Part shown: piece after piece, positions 6,287 to 7,558 of the stretch
Layout: every line of letters begins with the position of its first letter
Position numbering within the stretch: the first letter of the stretch is position 1
Assembly (NCBI GenBank): GCA_020726085.1
Contig: DYTG01000028.1
Span: forward strand, 1 to 7,558
Source of the DNA: Sulfurovum sp.
Lineage (GTDB): Bacteria > Campylobacterota > Campylobacteria > Campylobacterales > Sulfurovaceae
DNA: 7,558 bases
Direction of reading: 5' to 3'
Notes under the pieces: model-generated
Seen by the model: only the letters and a program-made list of their open reading frames with translations
Told to the model about the DNA's origin: nothing
Database searches by the model: none
Translations under genes and position numbers: made by a program

Positions 6287-7245
6287 TTTTCTTCTCCGTT
6301 TAAGTTGTAATAGTTAAAAATAGGCGAATCGCTACCCACAAAGAGTTCCTTTTCATTGATAAACAAAATCTTTGAGAGTGTCATTTTGTTCTCTTTTAAT
6401 GTATAGCGGGGTTGTTTGGTTTGGGTATCAAATACCACCGCATTGCTTTGCTCATCGCTGCTGTAAGCTCCCCATTTGGCACTAGGGCTTAGCCCCACGG
6501 CATAGATTAAAAAACCGCTTTGCATAAAGTAGGCTTGTTGGGGTTTAGCCAAATCATACACCACGCATTTTCTATCTTGCCCTGCGGTAATGATGATGTT
6601 TTGTTTGGTATCGACCCTAAAGACATTGTCAAGATTTTCTCCTTCAAGTGTTTTGATAATCTTGGCATTGTGAACATCAACGACCTTCAAGTCCCCACTC
6701 TCATCGGCGACAACGGCCTGATTGCGCGTTTCATTGAGGACAAAATCTGAAAACTTCGAGTGCGACAACGCCATTTGCCAAAGAATTTTTTGAGATGCAA
6801 TATCGTACAAAAAGAGTTCATTGCTCAATAAAGCAAAGAGGATTTTGGTATCATCAACAAAGAGGGCTTTAGAGATAAACATCTTTTGCTCACTACCTAT
6901 GATTTTTTTCATGACTCCATCATAAATACAAATCTCCCTAAAGCCTTGAACACCTTGCGAAACAAGCAAAATTTTGGAATCTAGTAGGTCAATGGAGTAG
7001 ATTTTGCTATCAATCGTATCCCCCATAAAGTCTTTGATAGAAGACAAGGTGATATTACTTTCGAGCTTTTGATGGGTTGTAGTATCAAAAATATCGACAC
7101 GACTTGCTGCTGTGGCCACATAGAGTTTGCCTTTGTCATAGACCATATCCGTCACACTTCCACTGGCTTGATAGCTCTGCGTTGGCTTTATATCCAAAGC
7201 AAAAAGTATTGCACCAAAGAGCATAAAAAAAGTTAAAAATCGCAT
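6283..7245 (-). CDS. napL: NapL-like exported WD40/beta-propeller accessory protein
   Basis: The 320-residue protein has a Sec signal peptide (MRFLTFFMLFGAILFALDIK, cleavage near 16). A body of repeated beta-propeller blades follows, each reading roughly as hydrophobic strand, turn, then V.D/V.Y.D: LYVATAASRVDIFDTTT (51-67), GDLKVVDVHNAK, KCVVYDLAKPQ and NAVVFDTQTKQ. It is a periplasmic WD40-like protein of NapL type, identified by architecture and by its place immediately before napD, as in other epsilonproteobacterial nap clusters. NapL has no settled biochemical role; a part in maturation or activity of the Nap complex is assumed. The ATG at 7245 shares one base with the upstream stop (TAATG), and AAGGA lies a few bases upstream. 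No haem or metal motif is visible. Confidence 0.8.
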   Translation of the reverse strand: MRFLTFFMLFGAILFALDIKPTQSYQASGSVTDMVYDKGKLYVATAASRVDIFDTTTHQKLESNITLSSIKDFMGDTIDSKIYSIDLLDSKILLVSQGVQGFREICIYDGVMKKIIGSEQKMFISKALFVDDTKILFALLSNELFLYDIASQKILWQMALSHSKFSDFVLNETRNQAVVADESGDLKVVDVHNAKIIKTLEGENLDNVFRVDTKQNIIITAGQDRKCVVYDLAKPQQAYFMQSGFLIYAVGLSPSAKWGAYSSDEQSNAVVFDTQTKQPRYTLKENKMTLSKILFINEKELFVGSDSPIFNYYNLNGEEK

Positions 7246-7496
7246 TAAGTATCCTTTTGAAATCGAGCCATATCGTTGTAGAGGTCATCAAAATGAGCTT
7301 GACTAAGGCTATCATCTTTGCTCCAAAAGACTTGAATATCTCCACCGCACTCATCGCCCATGATTTCGATACGAGCGGCAAATTCATCAAGATTTTGGCA
7401 AATCTCTACATGGTGCTTCACCGTATCGGTTAGGCAAATCACCCAGCCATCGTTTGTAGGATTGTTTTGAATATGGGCTCTAAATACCACTGACAT
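7245..7496 (-). CDS. Small unrecognised protein, first gene of the napL-napD block
   Basis: This 83-residue soluble, acidic protein was not recognised. It has no signal peptide and no membrane segment. Cys21, Cys33 and Cys50 do not form CxxC motifs, so it is not NapF, the ferredoxin sometimes found at this point before napL. Predicted content is mixed strand and helix: MSVVFRAHIQ and DGWVICLTDTV look like strands, followed by a helix (NLDEFAARIEIMG), a strand (GDIQVFWSK) and a final helix (AHFDDLYNDMARF). The ATG at 7496 has a good ribosome site (AAGGAG, complement of 7504-7509, 7 bases away). Its stop overlaps the napL start by one base. Tight coupling supports a real gene with a Nap-related job, perhaps cytoplasmic maturation, but function is open. 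Confidence 0.75.
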   Translation of the reverse strand: MSVVFRAHIQNNPTNDGWVICLTDTVKHHVEICQNLDEFAARIEIMGDECGGDIQVFWSKDDSLSQAHFDDLYNDMARFQKDT

Positions 7497-7525
7497 CGTG
7501 AAACTCCTTTTTTAATTAATTTCTC

Positions 7526-7537
7526 CTTCTTAAGAAG
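7526..7537. repeat. Perfect 12-base palindrome upstream of the first gene
   Basis: CTTCTTAAGAAG is an exact palindrome 30 bases upstream of the small gene at the head of the napL-napD block. It has no spacer between half-sites, unlike an FNR-type box, and no -10/-35 pair could be placed beside it in the 62 bases available. It could be an operator or chance in purine-rich sequence. The stretch 7497-7558 otherwise holds only the ribosome site and two further AAGGAG copies on the minus strand. Confidence 0.3.
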
Positions 7538-7558
7538 CAAAGCTCCTTAAAAATTCCT

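Noticed and set aside
7245..7496. The small 83-residue gene as napF
   Set aside because: NapF carries several CxxCxxCxxxCP ferredoxin motifs; this protein has only three isolated cysteines.

Overview
The window carries a periplasmic nitrate reductase (nap) cluster, with every gene on the minus strand. It most likely comes from a Campylobacterota (epsilonproteobacterial) chromosome. The grounds are the large NapA (946 residues), the NapG/NapH electron-input module with no NapC, the NapL beta-propeller protein, and a PAS protein of the Aer/CetB type typical of that phylum. The genus cannot be fixed from sequence reading alone; a free-living sulfur- or hydrogen-oxidising relative of Sulfurimonas or Sulfuricurvum would fit.

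In transcription order (right to left) there are two blocks. Block 1 (7496 to 5460) holds a small unrecognised protein of 83 aa, napL, napD and a 147-aa stand-alone PAS protein. All four are coupled by 1- or 4-base stop/start overlaps. A 90-base gap follows (5371-5459). It holds a near-perfect FNR/CRP-family palindrome centred 41.5 bases upstream of the start site predicted from a TATACT -10 element. This looks like a class II activator-dependent promoter for block 2.

Block 2 (5370 to 145) holds napA, a 193-base spacer with REP-like palindromes, then napG, napH and napB, which overlap one another by 8 and 17 bases. The 144 bases beyond napB contain another palindromic repeat, of the GTCATTGCGA...GAAGCAATCCA type, with three diverged units.

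Functionally, NapGH would oxidise quinol at the membrane and pass electrons through Fe-S clusters to the dihaem cytochrome NapB, and then to NapA, which reduces nitrate to nitrite in the periplasm. NapD is the cytoplasmic chaperone for the NapA Tat signal. NapL is an exported accessory protein of uncertain role. The points that stand out are napL-napD upstream of napA rather than at the end of the operon, an Aer-like flavin-PAS protein inside the cluster, the well-placed regulator site, and repeat elements between napA and napG. No napF or napC is visible in the window.
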